In this document: positions 9,763 through 22,215 of the stretch, piece after piece | How positions within the stretch are numbered: position 1 is the first letter of the stretch | Layout of the letters: the number at the start of each line of letters is the position of its first letter | Assembly: GCA_021234155.1 (NCBI GenBank) | Contig: JAJEKV010000034.1 | Coordinates: 10,816,697 to 10,880,696, forward strand | Direction: 5' to 3' | DNA length: 64,000 nt | Source: Isoetes taiwanensis | Taxonomy: Eukaryota; Streptophyta; Lycopodiopsida; Isoetales; Isoetaceae | Made by a program: the position numbers and the translations under genes | The notes under the pieces: model-generated | The model's input: the letters and a program-made list of their open reading frames with translations, nothing else | Told to the model about the DNA's origin: nothing | Databases searched by the model: none

Positions 9763-12700
9763 AGGTGGCATGCCTGAGCCACCTTGGCATGTTGGAGCCT
9801 AGATGGCATGTTGGAGCCTGCGTGGCATGTTGGAGCCACCTTGGCATGTTTGAGCCTAGGTGGCATGTTTGAGCCACCTTGGCATGTTGGAGCCCACGTG
9901 GCATTATGGAGTCCACATGGCATGTTTGAGCCACCTTGGCATGTTTGAGCCTAGGTGGCATGTTGGAGCCTAGGTGGCATGTTTGAGCCACCTTGGCATG
10001 TTTGAGCCTAGGTGGCATGTTGGAGCCACCTTGTCATGTTGGAGCCCACGTGGCATGTTTGAGCCACCTTGGCATGTTTGAGCACGTTGGAGCCTAGGTG
10101 GCATGTTTGAGCCATCTTGGCATGTTGGAGCCTAGGTGGCATGTTGGAGACCACGTGGCATGTTTGAGCCACCTTGGCATGTTGGAGCCTGCGTGGCATG
10201 CTTGAGCCACCTTGGCATGTTGGAGCATAGGTGGCATGTTGAAGCCCGCGTGGCATGTTTGAGCACGTTGGAGCCCTAGGTGGCATGTTTGAGCCTAGAT
10301 GGCATGTTGGAGCCTGCGTGGCATGTTGGAACCACCTTGGCATGTTGGAGCCCACGTGGCATTATGGAGTCCACGTGGCATATTTGAGCCACCTTGGCAT
10401 GTTTGAGCCTAGGTGGCATGTTGGAGCCTAGGTGGCATGTTTGAGCCACCTTGGCATGTTTGAGCCTAGGTGGCATGTTGGAGCCACCTTGGCATGTTGG
10501 AGCCTAAGTGAGCCTGCATGGCATGTTTGAGCCTAGGTGGCATGTTTGAGCCACCTAGGAATGTTGGAGCCTAGGTGGCATGTTGGAGCCCACGTGGCAT
10601 ATTTGAGCCACCTTGGCAAGTTGGAGCATAGGTGGCATGTTGTAGCCTGCGTGGCATGTTTGACCACGTTGGAGCCTAGGTGGCATGTTTGAGCCATTTT
10701 GTCATGTTGGAGCCTAGGTGGCATGTTTGAGCCACCTTGGCATGTTTGAGCCTAGGTGGCATGTGGGAGCCACCTTGGCATGTTTGAGCCTAGGTGGCAT
10801 GTTTGAGCCACCTTGGCATGTTGGAGCCAACATGGCATGTTGGAGCCTATGTGGCATGTTGGAGCCCACGTGGCATGTTTGAGCCACCTTGGCATGTTTG
10901 AGCATGTTGGAGCCTAGGTGGCATGTTTGAGCCACCTTGGCATGTTGGAGCCACCTTGGCATGTTGGAGCCTAGGTGGCATGTTGGAGACCACGTGGCAT
11001 GTTTGAGCCACCTTGGCATGTTAGAGCCTAGGTGGCATGTTGGAGCCTACGTGGCATGCCTGAGCCACCTTGGCATGTTGGAGCATAGGTGGCATGTTGG
11101 AGCCCGCGTGGCATGTTTGAGCACGTTGGAGCCCTAGGTGGCATGTTTGAGCCATTTTGTCATGTTGGAGCCTAGGTGGAGCCCACGTAGCATGTTGGAG
11201 CCCACATGGCATGTTTGAGCCACCTTGGCATGTTGGAGCCTAGGTGGCATGTTGAAGCCCATGTGGCATGTTTGAGCCACCTTGTCATGTTGGAGCCTAG
11301 GTGGCATGTTTGAGAAACCTTGGCATGTTGGAGCCTAGGTGGCATGTTGGAGCCCATTGGCATGTTTGAGCCACCTTGGCATGTTTGAGCCTAGGTGGCA
11401 TGTTAGAGCCACGGTGGCATGTTGGAGCCCGGTGGCATGTTTGAGCCAACTTGGCATATTTAAGCCTAGGTGGCATGTTGTGAGCCACCTTGGCATGTTG
11501 GAGCCTAGGTGGCATGTTGGAGCCCACGTGGCATGTTTGAGCCACCTTGGCATGTTGGAGCCTAGGTGGCATGTTGGAGTCTAGGTGGCATGTTTGAGCC
11601 CACCTTGGCATGTTTGAGCCTGGCATGTTTGAGCCTAGGTGGCATGTTGGAGTCTAGGTGGCATGTTTGAGCCTAGGTGGCATGTTGGAGCTTGCGTGGC
11701 ATGTTGGATCCACCTTGGCATGTTGGAGCATAGGTGGCATGTTGGAGCCCGCGTGGCATGTTTGAGCACGTTGGAGCCCTAGGTGGCATGTTTGAGCCAT
11801 TTTGTCATGTTGGAGCCTAGGTGGAGCCCACGTGGCATGTTGGAGCCCACATGGCATGTTTGAGCCACCTTGGCATGTTGGAGCCTAGGTGGCATGTTGA
11901 AACCCATGTGGCATGTTTGAGCCACCTTGTCATGTTGGAGCCTAGGTGGCATGTTTGAGCCACCTTGGCATGTTGGAGCCTAGGTGGCATGTTGGAGCCC
12001 ACGTGGCATGTTTGAGCCACCTTGGCATGTTTGAGCCTAGGTGGCATGTTAGAGCCACGGTGGCATGTTGGAGCCTAGGTGGCATGTTTGAGCCAACTTG
12101 GCATATTTAGGCCTAGGTGGCATGTTGTGAGCCACCTTGGCATGTTGGAGCCTAGGTGGCATGGTGGAGCCCACGTGGCATGTTTGAGCCACCTGGCATG
12201 TTTGAGCCTAGGTGGCATGTTGGAGCCTAGGTGGCATGTTTGAGCCACCTTGGCATGTTTGAGCCTAGGTGGCATGTTGGAGCCACCTTGGCATGTTGGA
12301 GCCTAAGTGAGCCTGCATGGCATGTTTGAGCCTATGTGGCATGTTTGAGCCACCTAGGAATGTTGGAGCCTAGGTGGCATGTTGGAGCCCACGTGGTATA
12401 TTTGAGCCACCTTGGCAAGTTGGAGCATAGGTGGCATGTTGGAGCCTGCGTGGCATGTTTGAGCACGTTGGAGCCTAGGTGGCATGTTTGAGCCATTTTG
12501 TCATGTTGGAGCCTAGGTGGCATGATGGAGCCACCTTGGCATGTTTGAGCCTAGGTGGCGTGTTAGAGCCACCTTGGCATGTTGGAGCCCACGTGGCATG
12601 TTTGAGCCACCTTGGCATGTTGGAGCCTAGGTGGCATGTTGAAGCCCATGTGGCATGTTTGAGCCACCTTGCCATGTTGGAGCCTAGGTGGCATGTTTGA

Positions 12701-13060
12701 GCCACCTTGGCATGTTGGAGCCTAGGTGGCATGTTGGAGCCCACGTGGCATGTTTGAGCCACTTTGGCATGTTTGAGCCTAGGTGGCATGTTAGAGCTAC
12801 GGTGGCATGCTGGAGCCTAGGTGGCATGTTTGAGCCAACTTGGCATATTTAAGCCTAGGTGACATGTTGTGAGCCACCTTGGCATGTTGGAGCCTAGGTG
12901 GCATGGTGGAGCCCACGTGGCATGTTTGCGCCACGTTGGTATATTGGAGCCTGCATGGCATGTTAGAGCCCGCATGGCATGTTGGAGCCAACTTTGTGGC
13001 ATGTTTGAGCCACCTTGTGTATGTTTGAGCCATGTTTGAGCCACCTTGGCATGTTTGAGC
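9763..13060. repeat. 19-bp minisatellite array, right block
   Basis: About 3.3 kb of the same 19-bp units as in the left block, in the same orientation. Longer local duplications are visible: a segment near 10380-10530 recurs near 12215-12370, and one near 11190-11460 recurs near 11840-12120. These suggest expansion by unequal exchange of multi-unit blocks. The apparent minus-strand proteins are repeat-encoded and are not called. Confidence 0.95.
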
Positions 13061-13120
13061 TGATTGGGACCTGAGATCATGTGCATATGCTCAAAAAAAT
13101 GGATTTGAGGCATAAAAAAG

Positions 13121-13312
<192 letters not shown>

Positions 13313-13564
13313 AGGATCTGATAGACTTGTTGGTCCCCATGGATGTTAAAGTTAAATTCAGTTCAATTCAATTTTGGGATCTTCATAATGCCTTTGCATT
13401 CTAGTTTTCTATAAGCATGAGGGGTAGAGGGACAATAGATGAGATATTGCATTTTTACACATGGCATGTAATGACAATATATATGAATACTTTATGGGGT
13501 GTCATATGGATGGAAGCAGTGCAATGACTGTATAATGATGCTTACAAAATTGGCTATAAAGAAC

Positions 13565-13990
13565 CTTAAAATACCACACCCCTTTAGAGAACCATACATC
13601 CTTTAGAAAAAACCTCCTTAAAAACTACACTTACTTATAAACCGCACCTCCTTAGAAACATCACCACCTCAAAAGAAAAAACCACAGTTCCTTTAACAAA
13701 AAACATACCTCCTTAAAAAACCACACGTCCTAAAAAACAAACACCACAACTCCTTAAAAAAAAAACTACACTTACTTATAAAGCACACCTCCAAAAACTA
13801 CACCTCCTTAAAAACACCACTACCTCAAAAGAAAAAACCACAGTTCTTTTAACAAAAAACATACCTCCTTAAAAAACCACACGTCCTAAAAAAACAAAAA
13901 CCACAGCTCCTTAAAAACATAACAGTGGACGTTCCTTGTCCACTTAAAAAACAACACCGTTAATTAGTAAAACCACACCTCGACAGATCT
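13565..13990. repeat. A/C-rich tandem repeat
   Basis: Phrases such as ACCTCCTTAAAAA and CCACACGTCCTAAAAAA recur. A unit of about 145-150 bp (from about 13617, containing CTCAAAAGAAAAAACCACAG) is present twice in tandem. The right end (about 13862-13989) matches 40883-41010 in inverted orientation over about 120 bp. The block ends about 75 bp before the first visible exon of the Ulp1-FCP1 gene. Confidence 0.75.
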
Positions 13991-14064
13991 ATTTCTCATT
14001 GTTTAAGTTCTGTTTTCATGTTCTTTTATGTCTATTGAAATTTAGATCATTTGTTTGTTTGCAG

Positions 14065-16887
14065 ATGAGGCTGTTCCTATCCCAGAAGCAGCTTTAATGG
14101 ATGATGTTCTTGAGCCATCTGCATCGACTCTCTTTACAGATTTTATTGAGCATAAGCAGACCAAATCTGTAGACCCTCAACCTTCCAGCTCCAGATCACC
14201 AATGATATTTACAGTGCCGGTAATAGAACCATCTGCAACAGTGCCTCCTCGAACATGGCAAAGTGAAGTTGAGGAAATAGAGAGGATGGCACTTGAGAAA
14301 GCTAAAGCAGTTGCAGGTGAAGAGCCTTCACTGACTGCTGCAACAGAAACACTTTCATCACCAAGTGCTAAATTAGTAATTGGAGAAGCTCCCAAGAAAG
14401 ATTCAGCTTCTGTCTCAGCATCATCTGCAGGTGTCAGTTCTGTACCTGTTACAGAAGCTACAAAGGACACAGATCCAGATTTTATCCCAGGAGATACCAG
14501 GGAAGAGGAAGTTGAGTTGGTAGTTGAGTCCACTCCAAAGAGGAGGCAAAAGAATGCTGGTGATGTAACTCCAAGAGGCAAAAAACAGGCAAAATCTCCA
14601 GCAACAAAAAAATGTCCTCCGAAAAGAAAATCTCCAGGCAAAAAGGTGCCACCACCACCAAGAAAGAGGTATGTGCAAGATGAGCTAATTTTGTTAAACA
14701 TCTCAGATTTATGATAATTAACCACATTTTTTTTGTACATAGGACACGATCACAGGCCGTGAAGGAAGCTGATCCTGCTGAGTTGGAACTGGAAGATGAA
14801 GAGGAGGACCTACAAGCAGGTATTGAGGAGATAACAATGAAGGTGCAGCAGTCCACAGAAGTTGCTGAAGCATGTGATGAAAAAACAAGGTGAGTAATCT
14901 ACAATTGATTACAATAGATATATTCTTTTGCTAATGCTGTTGTTTCCTTGTACAGTTTAGTGGACCGACTGAAAAGGTTGGTTCCATTCACTCCTTATAG
15001 GGACTGTCCTCCTAAGCCTGCACCCTCTGTCTTTCAAAGTGATGTTGACGAGTTCTGCTGGAAGCTGGACTTGACCTCTAAGATGGTAGATGTCTATGGG
15101 AGGTGGGCTAGCAATTCAACATATTTATGTTATTTCATTCCCTAAAGTCACTCATCTTATGTATTAATATGTATTCTGGATTTGTGTGCAGGTACCTTTG
15201 TAGCTGTCTTCCATCTGATTGGAAACACAAGTTTTTTATGTTACGACCGGAGTGCTTCCAGAATTTTGTGAATTCCCTCAAGAACAGGGGGGGCAGATGC
15301 ATAGAACACTAACATAAAGGAAGGGTTGGATGGCATTTTGATTGCAAGATGCCAATACATATTTGTTCCAATTCTGCAAGGCCCAAATGTGGCATTGGCA
15401 ATACTTGTGCTTGCTGGTCCAGTGAAAAGCTCTTTTTCCATCTATAGCTAGTCCAAGTATACAGATCCTCTCTCCTGTCAAAGGCTATGTACCCGATGCT
15501 AAAGTGGTCCAGAAGTAAGTATGAGTTTCTGTTTTGTTTTTTATGATTTGATTATTCTCATATTGCAATTTCTTATGCTTTATTTATTCTCACATTGCAA
15601 TTTTGCAGGTTTCATAAGCTTGTGATCAATAACATGATGCTCGGATCCAACAGCTTAAGCCATGGTAGGAAGAACTTTGATGCTCCTGTGTTCTGTCCTA
15701 AAATGGCAGAAACTAGTACCAGCAACCCTTGCATGTACATTGTGGCTTACATGCACAAATTCATAGATGCCGTGGTTGATGCACAGCCAAGCTCTATTTT
15801 TGTAAGTAGAACATGTTATTTTCCTATTAGTTATTTGTTGGTATAGTCCTCTAATACTTGTGCACCATGCAGATGACACCCAGTTGGTTCACTGATGCCT
15901 ATGCCAAGTCACGGAGGGATCATCTAATGGAGGCATTAATTGTAGAAGGCGAGATGAATATACAAGCAGTTGTTCCTACACAGGGTAGATAGTCTCTTTG
16001 ACTTGTTTGTAAATTACAGTTTTGTATGAGCCTTCTTTGTACTCAATAAGTAATTTAAAACTTAATTTATTTGTCTCACTTACACCTGTGCAAATAACAA
16101 TTGCGTAATTATCAATGTGTTTTCTCAATTGTGTAATCTGAAATGTAATTATAAATTGTGAATCTCAAGTGTTTTCTTGCTGACAGGTGAATCATCTAAT
16201 TCAGGGAGAAAGCTCATTATCTTTGATTTAAATTCTGTATTGGGCAAGAGTGTGCACAAGAATGAAAATATTAACTCAAGATACCAACAGATCCAGAAAG
16301 ATGAGCTTCAATTTAATATAGGAAACATGTTTTTTTACTGCAGACCAGGGTTAGCATCACTGTTAGCATTTGTAAGAGAAGGGTTTGATGTTGCCATCTG
16401 GTCTTCACTCACTTCTAAAAATCTTCACCCAATTGTGGATCATATTTGTGATGCTTTTTCCATAAAGCTGAAGTTTGTTTACAGCCAGGAGCAGTGTTGG
16501 ACTCTGCCACACAAACACCCTACTGAACCTCAAAAGGGGTTGTTTGTGAAACCATTAGCTGTGGTATGGAAAGAGTACCCAGAGTACTATGGACATACAG
16601 TTCTGATCGACGACGAAAGATACAAATCCACTTTGAATCCTGTATGAAGCTACATATGTCCTTTCTCTTGGACACCGATATTAGCTGGCGACAGATTGTT
16701 TGTCATGGAGCTCATTCCATGGCTTAATGGATTCAAAATGGCTGAAGATGGTATAGTTTATGTGAAAGAGCATTCAATGACTAATGCAGCAGATATCATA
16801 TCAGAGCAGGTGGAACAGATTTTGCTGGCAAACTATGGCATCAACTTGGGTGCTCTGCTGCCTAATTTTAGTCAATATACGGAGTAA
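14065..16887 (+). pseudogene. Ulp1-like (C48) peptidase / FCP1-like HAD phosphatase fusion, decayed
   Basis: Seven or more exons join by GT-AG introns in compatible phases: 14065-14668, 14743-14889, 14956-15102, 15192-15514, 15609-15801, 15873-15984 and 16187-16887. Exons 1-3 encode a Ser/Pro/acidic tail with basic NLS-like clusters (KKCPPKRKSPGKK). Exons 4-5 look like a Ulp1 SUMO-protease domain: CQYIFVPILQGPNVALAIL where the catalytic His-Trp would sit, then CPKMAETSTSNPCMYIVAYM around the catalytic Cys (codon 15730-15732). The Cys remains; the His/Trp and oxyanion Gln look lost. Exon 7 is FCP1-like: KLIIFDLNSVL, YCRPGLASLLAF, DVAIWSS, TVLIDDERYKSTLNP. DLN instead of DLD is, as I recall, usual in one plant FCP1-like subfamily. 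A frameshift in a G run at about 15290, stops near 15312 and 15447, and a TGA at 16645 break this copy. The first exon is not found. Confidence 0.65.
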
Positions 16888-17125
16888 GGAATGGAGAAAC
16901 TGCCATCATGTTATTGGCCTCTCGACTGGCCCATTGTTGGCACAGATTTTGACTGATGTACAAATTCAAATGTTATGAATATATGTATCAAAGTTTTTGT
17001 TCATTGCACTTGAGTACTCTGTTTTTACTGTCTTTCTTATTGGTACAATTATGAGTGTGTATACATAATTAAGTGATCTTCATTTGCTTTGTAGGTGAAT
17101 GGATTGAAACACAAAAGACTATTAA

Positions 17126-17521
17126 GAAACTAGAGATAGAGTTCTGCTGCACCCAGAGGTAATACAAACCAACATAAGCTGCAAGTACATAGGGTTGGGG
17201 ACCGATTATCGCCTCTATACTGCTGTTCCTGGACTTTGGGAAAAGGTTGGCCATATTGAAAATTATGAGGAACGAGCAACCATGAAATGTATATTGGCAG
17301 CAAATCACTTGTTGCACAACCCTTGGGGGAAGGCACGTGTCCTGGAAGATGCAGGCCATGTAGGATGGAAAGGTTTGCCAGTGGCACGTGCTATAGAAAC
17401 TGCATGGACTACTGCTTTAGAGGATATCTCTTCAGCCTCTTGGCGGGCTGGAAGACATGATGCAATAGTCATAAGATATCAGGCTCCTACTGACATTTTG
17501 AAGCTAGGCCATGAATTATGA
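17126..17521 (+). CDS. unrecognised open frame downstream of the Ulp1-FCP1 gene
   Basis: The frame is open from 17126 to a TGA at 17519-17521, without an obvious start (first Met at 17282). Residues look protein-like: LLHPEVIQTNISCKYIGLGT, YRLYTAVPGLWEKVGHIENY, HNPWGKARVLEDAGHVGWKG, DAIVIRYQAPTDILKLGHEL. It follows the FCP1-like exon by about 240 bp on the same strand and lies about 450 bp from the convergent transposase-like gene. It may be a last exon of the upstream gene or a separate module of the same element. No family recognised. Confidence 0.35.
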   Translation, partial: ETRDRVLLHPEVIQTNISCKYIGLGTDYRLYTAVPGLWEKVGHIENYEERATMKCILAANHLLHNPWGKARVLEDAGHVGWKGLPVARAIETAWTTALEDISSASWRAGRHDAIVIRYQAPTDILKLGHEL

Positions 17522-18219
17522 GCCATGCTCATTTTCAGGTGTGTTGTATTTATGTCCACAATATAAATATATCAACCATTTGTACATGAAAACCTGTCCA
17601 TTTCTTATCTTTGCCATGACTGAAACTATTTTTAATGTTTATGCAATTCAACTTTCTTATGTTCAATTCTAATCAACTTACACTTAACAAATTTTTATAA
17701 TATTTCTGAAATGTACAACAGATGTACATTGATGTACCTAATGCACTTCTGAAGTAGTCCATGTCATGTACAATGAAAATTTGTTCAGTTCTTATCTTTT
17801 ATATGAACAAAGTATTACAATATTTTTGGAAAGTACTACAGATATGACTTAGTCCATGTCATCTACTATTGCTGGAAGTTGTGATAACAATGTCTCATGG
17901 ACTTCATCTGACAAGTGAAATGCTGTGCTTGCCCCCTTCAGCTTGTGTTTTACTTTTTTGAATGGGATTCAAACCCCAATCACAGATTCTGCAGGTACCA
18001 AAACATTCTTAGTAGGAAGCAGTTTATACTTATTGTGGCAGCCTGGGATTAGTTCATAATATTGTCCTTCAATGATACTAGTACCAGCAGAGTATTCATT
18101 TTCATAGTCATCAATTGAATCTTCTTCCAATGCATGCTTTTCCCTGGTGCACATGAGAACATAGTATGAAACACCTTCCACATTGTCTGGTGCTGCAAAA
18201 GACACAAATACATCTGAAA

Positions 18220-18228
18220 CTCCTACAG
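18220..18228. repeat. left 9-bp target site duplication
   Basis: CTCCTACAG directly precedes the CAGGG end of the nested element and is repeated at 20466-20474. Confidence 0.9.
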
Positions 18229-20465
18229 CAGGGTTTCCCTTAAGGGGCGAATATTCGCTAATATGCTATATTTAACGGTTTAAGGAAAAATGGATACGAA
18301 CCTTGAGTAGGTTCAATATTAAATCCATATTTTTATTTTCGCCCATGTTTCGACGGCATGTGCTCCCGCCCAGCTCGAGATCGCCTTAAAGACGATGGCG
18401 GGATTTCGATTATTCGCCTGGATCTTGATAAAAGATCTCCATAGTCAAGGTTGATTCGCCTCTTGCCTGGTTTTTATTTTGGGCAATTTTTCTTTTAGTG
18501 GGCTTCTCTTCCCGCAGCTCAAAATACTGTGGCATTTGTCTTTCTTTGGGGCACAAGATCTAGTTTTATGCTACAGGCTTTCGGATGAGAAAAATGCTTA
18601 AAGAAAACTTGTTTTGCAGGTTTAAATCTACTGAAGCAGATGTTTCAAAGACAGACATGGATTCGGTTTCTACTTTTGCAGTTTCTGAGGTATTCATCAA
18701 AATGTTCATTTTTTATAAGCAGAGTTTATATCTTTCTTTGATCTTGGGCCATCTTTTCGACACTCTTGATATAGACGCTGGATCCGAAGGAAAGGGTAGC
18801 AGCTAGGGTTTCGGCGAAGATGCAACACTTGCCCTCCTTTTCCTCCAACGTTTTTCTGACATTTTTTATGGAGTCGGACATGGTATATCTTCCCTGTATT
18901 ATGATTGAGTTATTATAGAAAAGAAAGTCCTGTGAGAATTTTTCCAGCAAACGACCTGTGTTGAAGGTGTGTAACTAAACCTATTCTTATCATTTTGATT
19001 TCATGTCTTGAAATTTGTTTTTTAAATGCCAAACATCTTATATTTACTTAGCATAGATGGTCTTATATTTGCTCATTGTACTTGTTTTGCCATTTATTCA
19101 CTTTTTAGCTGCATTATGATATATAGCAGGTTTTCAAAGTTTGTGCTGCATATATATGCTAATACATCATGAATTTATGCAGGTAATTTAAAGCCAACTA
19201 GAAATTCCAGCTGTATTACGCTGATTCTTGTGAATACGTAAGTGTCTCTACCAGGGTTTCCCTTACCAGGGTGTCTCTGTGATATGTGTGTATGTCTGTT
19301 TTTCGTCTTATGAAGTCATTAAGTACACAGTTCATGCACAATTTTCTATACTAATGCAGGATTTTTCTCTGAGAGATTGTAATTTATAACAGTTTTTCTA
19401 ATCTTTCCTCAAGGAGGAAGGTGCATTTTATCTTTTCTATTCTATATTTTAAACATTCGTGTGGATGTTTTTCCCATTTTTACCCGATCAATCTTCTCTT
19501 CCATCTTCGAAGTATTATTGATATCTATCTGATACCTATATTGAGATTACCATCGAGGTTTATTATGCCTAGCTGCAACTGCAGCTGCAATACCATTGTA
19601 TGGTCAAGAAATATTGAATTGAAGATAGTAGAGCACTAATGCAAATGCAGGGCCTGTAACTTGAGACAGGAGTTAGTTTTCTTGAGAACCTATTCACTTT
19701 GGATAATTAATTTGAAATTACGGAACTGATTTTTCATCAGAGAAAGTCTTATATGTTATAATTTTTTGCTTTAGTAGTTACAAGATTCTATGCATTGCAG
19801 TACATTTCTAATGGCTTTGTATTATTTATTTAGCAGAAACCATGTGTGAGAAAGTATGGAGAGCTGTACAATGTCAATCGGCAGGATTGCGTATGCCCAA
19901 AGATATTCCGCTCCTGCAGGACAAGTCTATGTTAGAAGATGATGAAAGGGAGGTGCTTAATGATTATTAAGACAGATCTGTTCAGGTTTGCATTCCAGAG
20001 ATAGGATTCAAAGAAATAGAGGAAGGTGTTCATTGCCCAGACAATGTGTTGGTGTCTGTATAGACCCAGATATTAATGGAAGTTTACTGGTGTGACTTTG
20101 TTTCATATCTCTTACTCCAAATCTTATTAAGTTGTTTTTACTTGCATTTGGTGATTTATGTAGTTAGAATTGAACTTAGCAGATTGTGTCCAATAACTTT
20201 AAATCTATATATTAGTGTTTTGTGATAATATTTTCAAAGTTTTGCATCTATTAAACTTGTAGAATAGTCAAACTTGTTGATGGAATCTTACTTTTCTTTC
20301 CTTTCTGTATATACTACAATGTCCCGAAACAAAAATTAGCCTTAGGTACTACATTCGAAATTGTGTAAAGGAAAAAATTCGCCACCTTAACTAACTTCTA
20401 AATTATGAAACTCGCCAAGGGTTCTAAACTTACCGAGTTAAAAAAAATTCTTAAGGGAAACCCTG
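18229..20465. mobile_element. 2.24-kb non-autonomous TIR transposon (hAT- or MULE-like)
   Basis: The ends are perfect 16-bp terminal inverted repeats, CAGGGTTTCCCTTAAG at 18229 and its complement ending at 20465. They are flanked by the 9-bp direct repeat CTCCTACAG. Removing the element and one duplicate makes the transposase-like reading frame continuous (..LDDTVG + VSDVFVSFAA..), which proves a nested insertion. CAGGG ends suggest hAT (usual duplication 8 bp), while 9 bp is typical of Mutator-like elements, so the superfamily is open. No transposase is visible inside. Short exon-like pieces (18619-18690, RFKSTEADVSKTDMDSVSTF; 19842-19968, CEKVWRAVQCQSAGLRMPKD) may be captured host exons. 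Confidence 0.9.
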
Positions 20466-20474
20466 CTCCTACAG
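20466..20474. repeat. right 9-bp target site duplication
   Basis: CTCCTACAG immediately follows the right TIR and is identical to 18220-18228. Confidence 0.9.
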
Positions 20475-22049
20475 TGTCATCTAAACCAGCCTCGTCTTCT
20501 GCATACAAAACATCCACATCATTTTCAGCTTCACCACGAGAGGCAATATGATCTGTGGGCTCCAAACTTTTTAGAGACCATTCTCCACAATGTTTAATGT
20601 TCTCACAATTCAACCAATTGAAGTTCATGCAAGCATCACAAAAGCACGAGAGTGGTCTGCATAGCAACTTTGTTGGATCTGCTGGGTTTATAGTTGACAC
20701 AGAATGTATCGGCTGAAAGTACCGGGTAAAGTCTTGCAATTGAATGCTTGCTGCTTTGTTCACATCTGTTTTTCCAACCTCCCAAAAACACCCTTTCACA
20801 ATCCGATTCCTTGGCCCTTAAACCGCACAAGCCGTTGTTCTTTTTCCGCCATCGGGCATGCCATTTTGTTTTCTCTGCTCGCTCTCAAGCTACAACTTTG
20901 CTATACCAGCCTCGCCATCATGTGTGCCTTTCCCATAGCCAGATCCAAAGAAATTCCATATCACTTTCGAATTTTATTTTCAACATGGTATCTACAGATT
21001 CCATACCATGCCCGTCTTGATTTGAATTGAGATGCACAACTATCCGACCACACATAATGAAGGTTTATGTGTCCACCTCCATTATTCTTAAGCCACCCCA
21101 AATGTAATTTAAAACCATGTTGCACAAAATGAGTGTCATGCTTCCCGTCATCCTAAAACATAGAAATGCACCTTTTTTTTAAGCTTACCTTCTATTTTCA
21201 TCATTGAAATATGGACCAAAATACTAATTTGATCAGGATTCCAATGCTCGGATTGCACTTCTGTCCCTGGTTTCAATGTGTGGTTCTCTGCAAAGTCAAC
21301 AACAGATAACACACTATTATCCGGGAGTTTCTCAACACATCTTTTAAACTGTTTGCTCTGCCAGTGTGCTGTAAAGTTATGATCTGTAAACTTAGCAAGT
21401 TGATTTTTCATGTTCTTTAACAAAACAGATGCTTTGTCATTCTGATCAACTAATCTAAGCCTTCTGGATGTACCTTTTTTGGATGGCTCATTGACATATG
21501 CATATACTTGCCAGTCCACATTCTGAATTCCATCTTCCTCGTTTGGACAGATGTCTAATTTTTTCACTCCCCATTCATCACATTCACCTTTGATGCATTT
21601 TAGTTTATGTCATTCATCCGTCACATATTTCTCGCAAATTGTTGACCTCCACAAGATACTAACATTATCAAAAGTCTTCTTGTTTGCTTGACATACTCCA
21701 CTGTTTTGCTGGGATGCACAGACACTGCAGCAGCAAGTGCAATTAACATATAGGGATCTTCTCATATCATTGAAGGCCTTTCTGTACAGATCTGCTTGCT
21801 CATGTTTGACACAACAACATGTGTTTCTCTCCTTCAATTTTCTTATGCAATCAGGTTTCAGATACTCGAACTGTCGAAGGCGAATTTTGGTATCAGGATT
21901 CTGATATACAAACTGTTGATAAAGTTCAGACTGCAATAACAAAAGCATTAAAGACCATGTTAGCAAAATGATGTCGGCAACCAGATCCCAAAAGAGTATT
22001 GAACTATACTATTGTACATTTAATGTATGTTCTATGTACATAAAATATC

Positions 22050-22215
22050 CATCCAACAGTTCTACTGATCTGTTACTGTACATCTAATGTACATCTAATG
22101 TACATCAATACATCTAATGTACAGCCAACAGTTCCACTGATCTGTTACTGTACATCCAATGTACATCTAATGTACATCTAATTAATGTTCCAATATTAGT
22201 ACATCACATTAATGT
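22050..22215. repeat. tandem repeat within transposase intron
   Basis: A phrase of about 70 bp, (C/T)CAACAGTTC(T/C)ACTGATCTG followed by several TGTACATCTAA units, occurs twice in tandem. Shorter TGTACAT words continue across 22000-22450. It lies in the intron 21931-22583. Confidence 0.7.

Noticed and set aside
6103-13033. Many minus-strand ORFs of 60-180 codons (PPRLKHAKVAQTCHLGSN-type repeats)
   Set aside because: They are encoded by the 19-bp minisatellite in whatever frame is read; no start context, introns or non-repeat domain support a protein.
6030-13060. CRISPR-like alternation of repeat and spacer
   Set aside because: The 'spacers' are variants of the same 19-bp unit and the sequence is plant nuclear; there are no cas genes.
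14177-14740. 187-residue minus-strand ORF
   Set aside because: Shadow of the plus-strand first visible exon of the Ulp1-FCP1 gene, whose splice sites are coherent.
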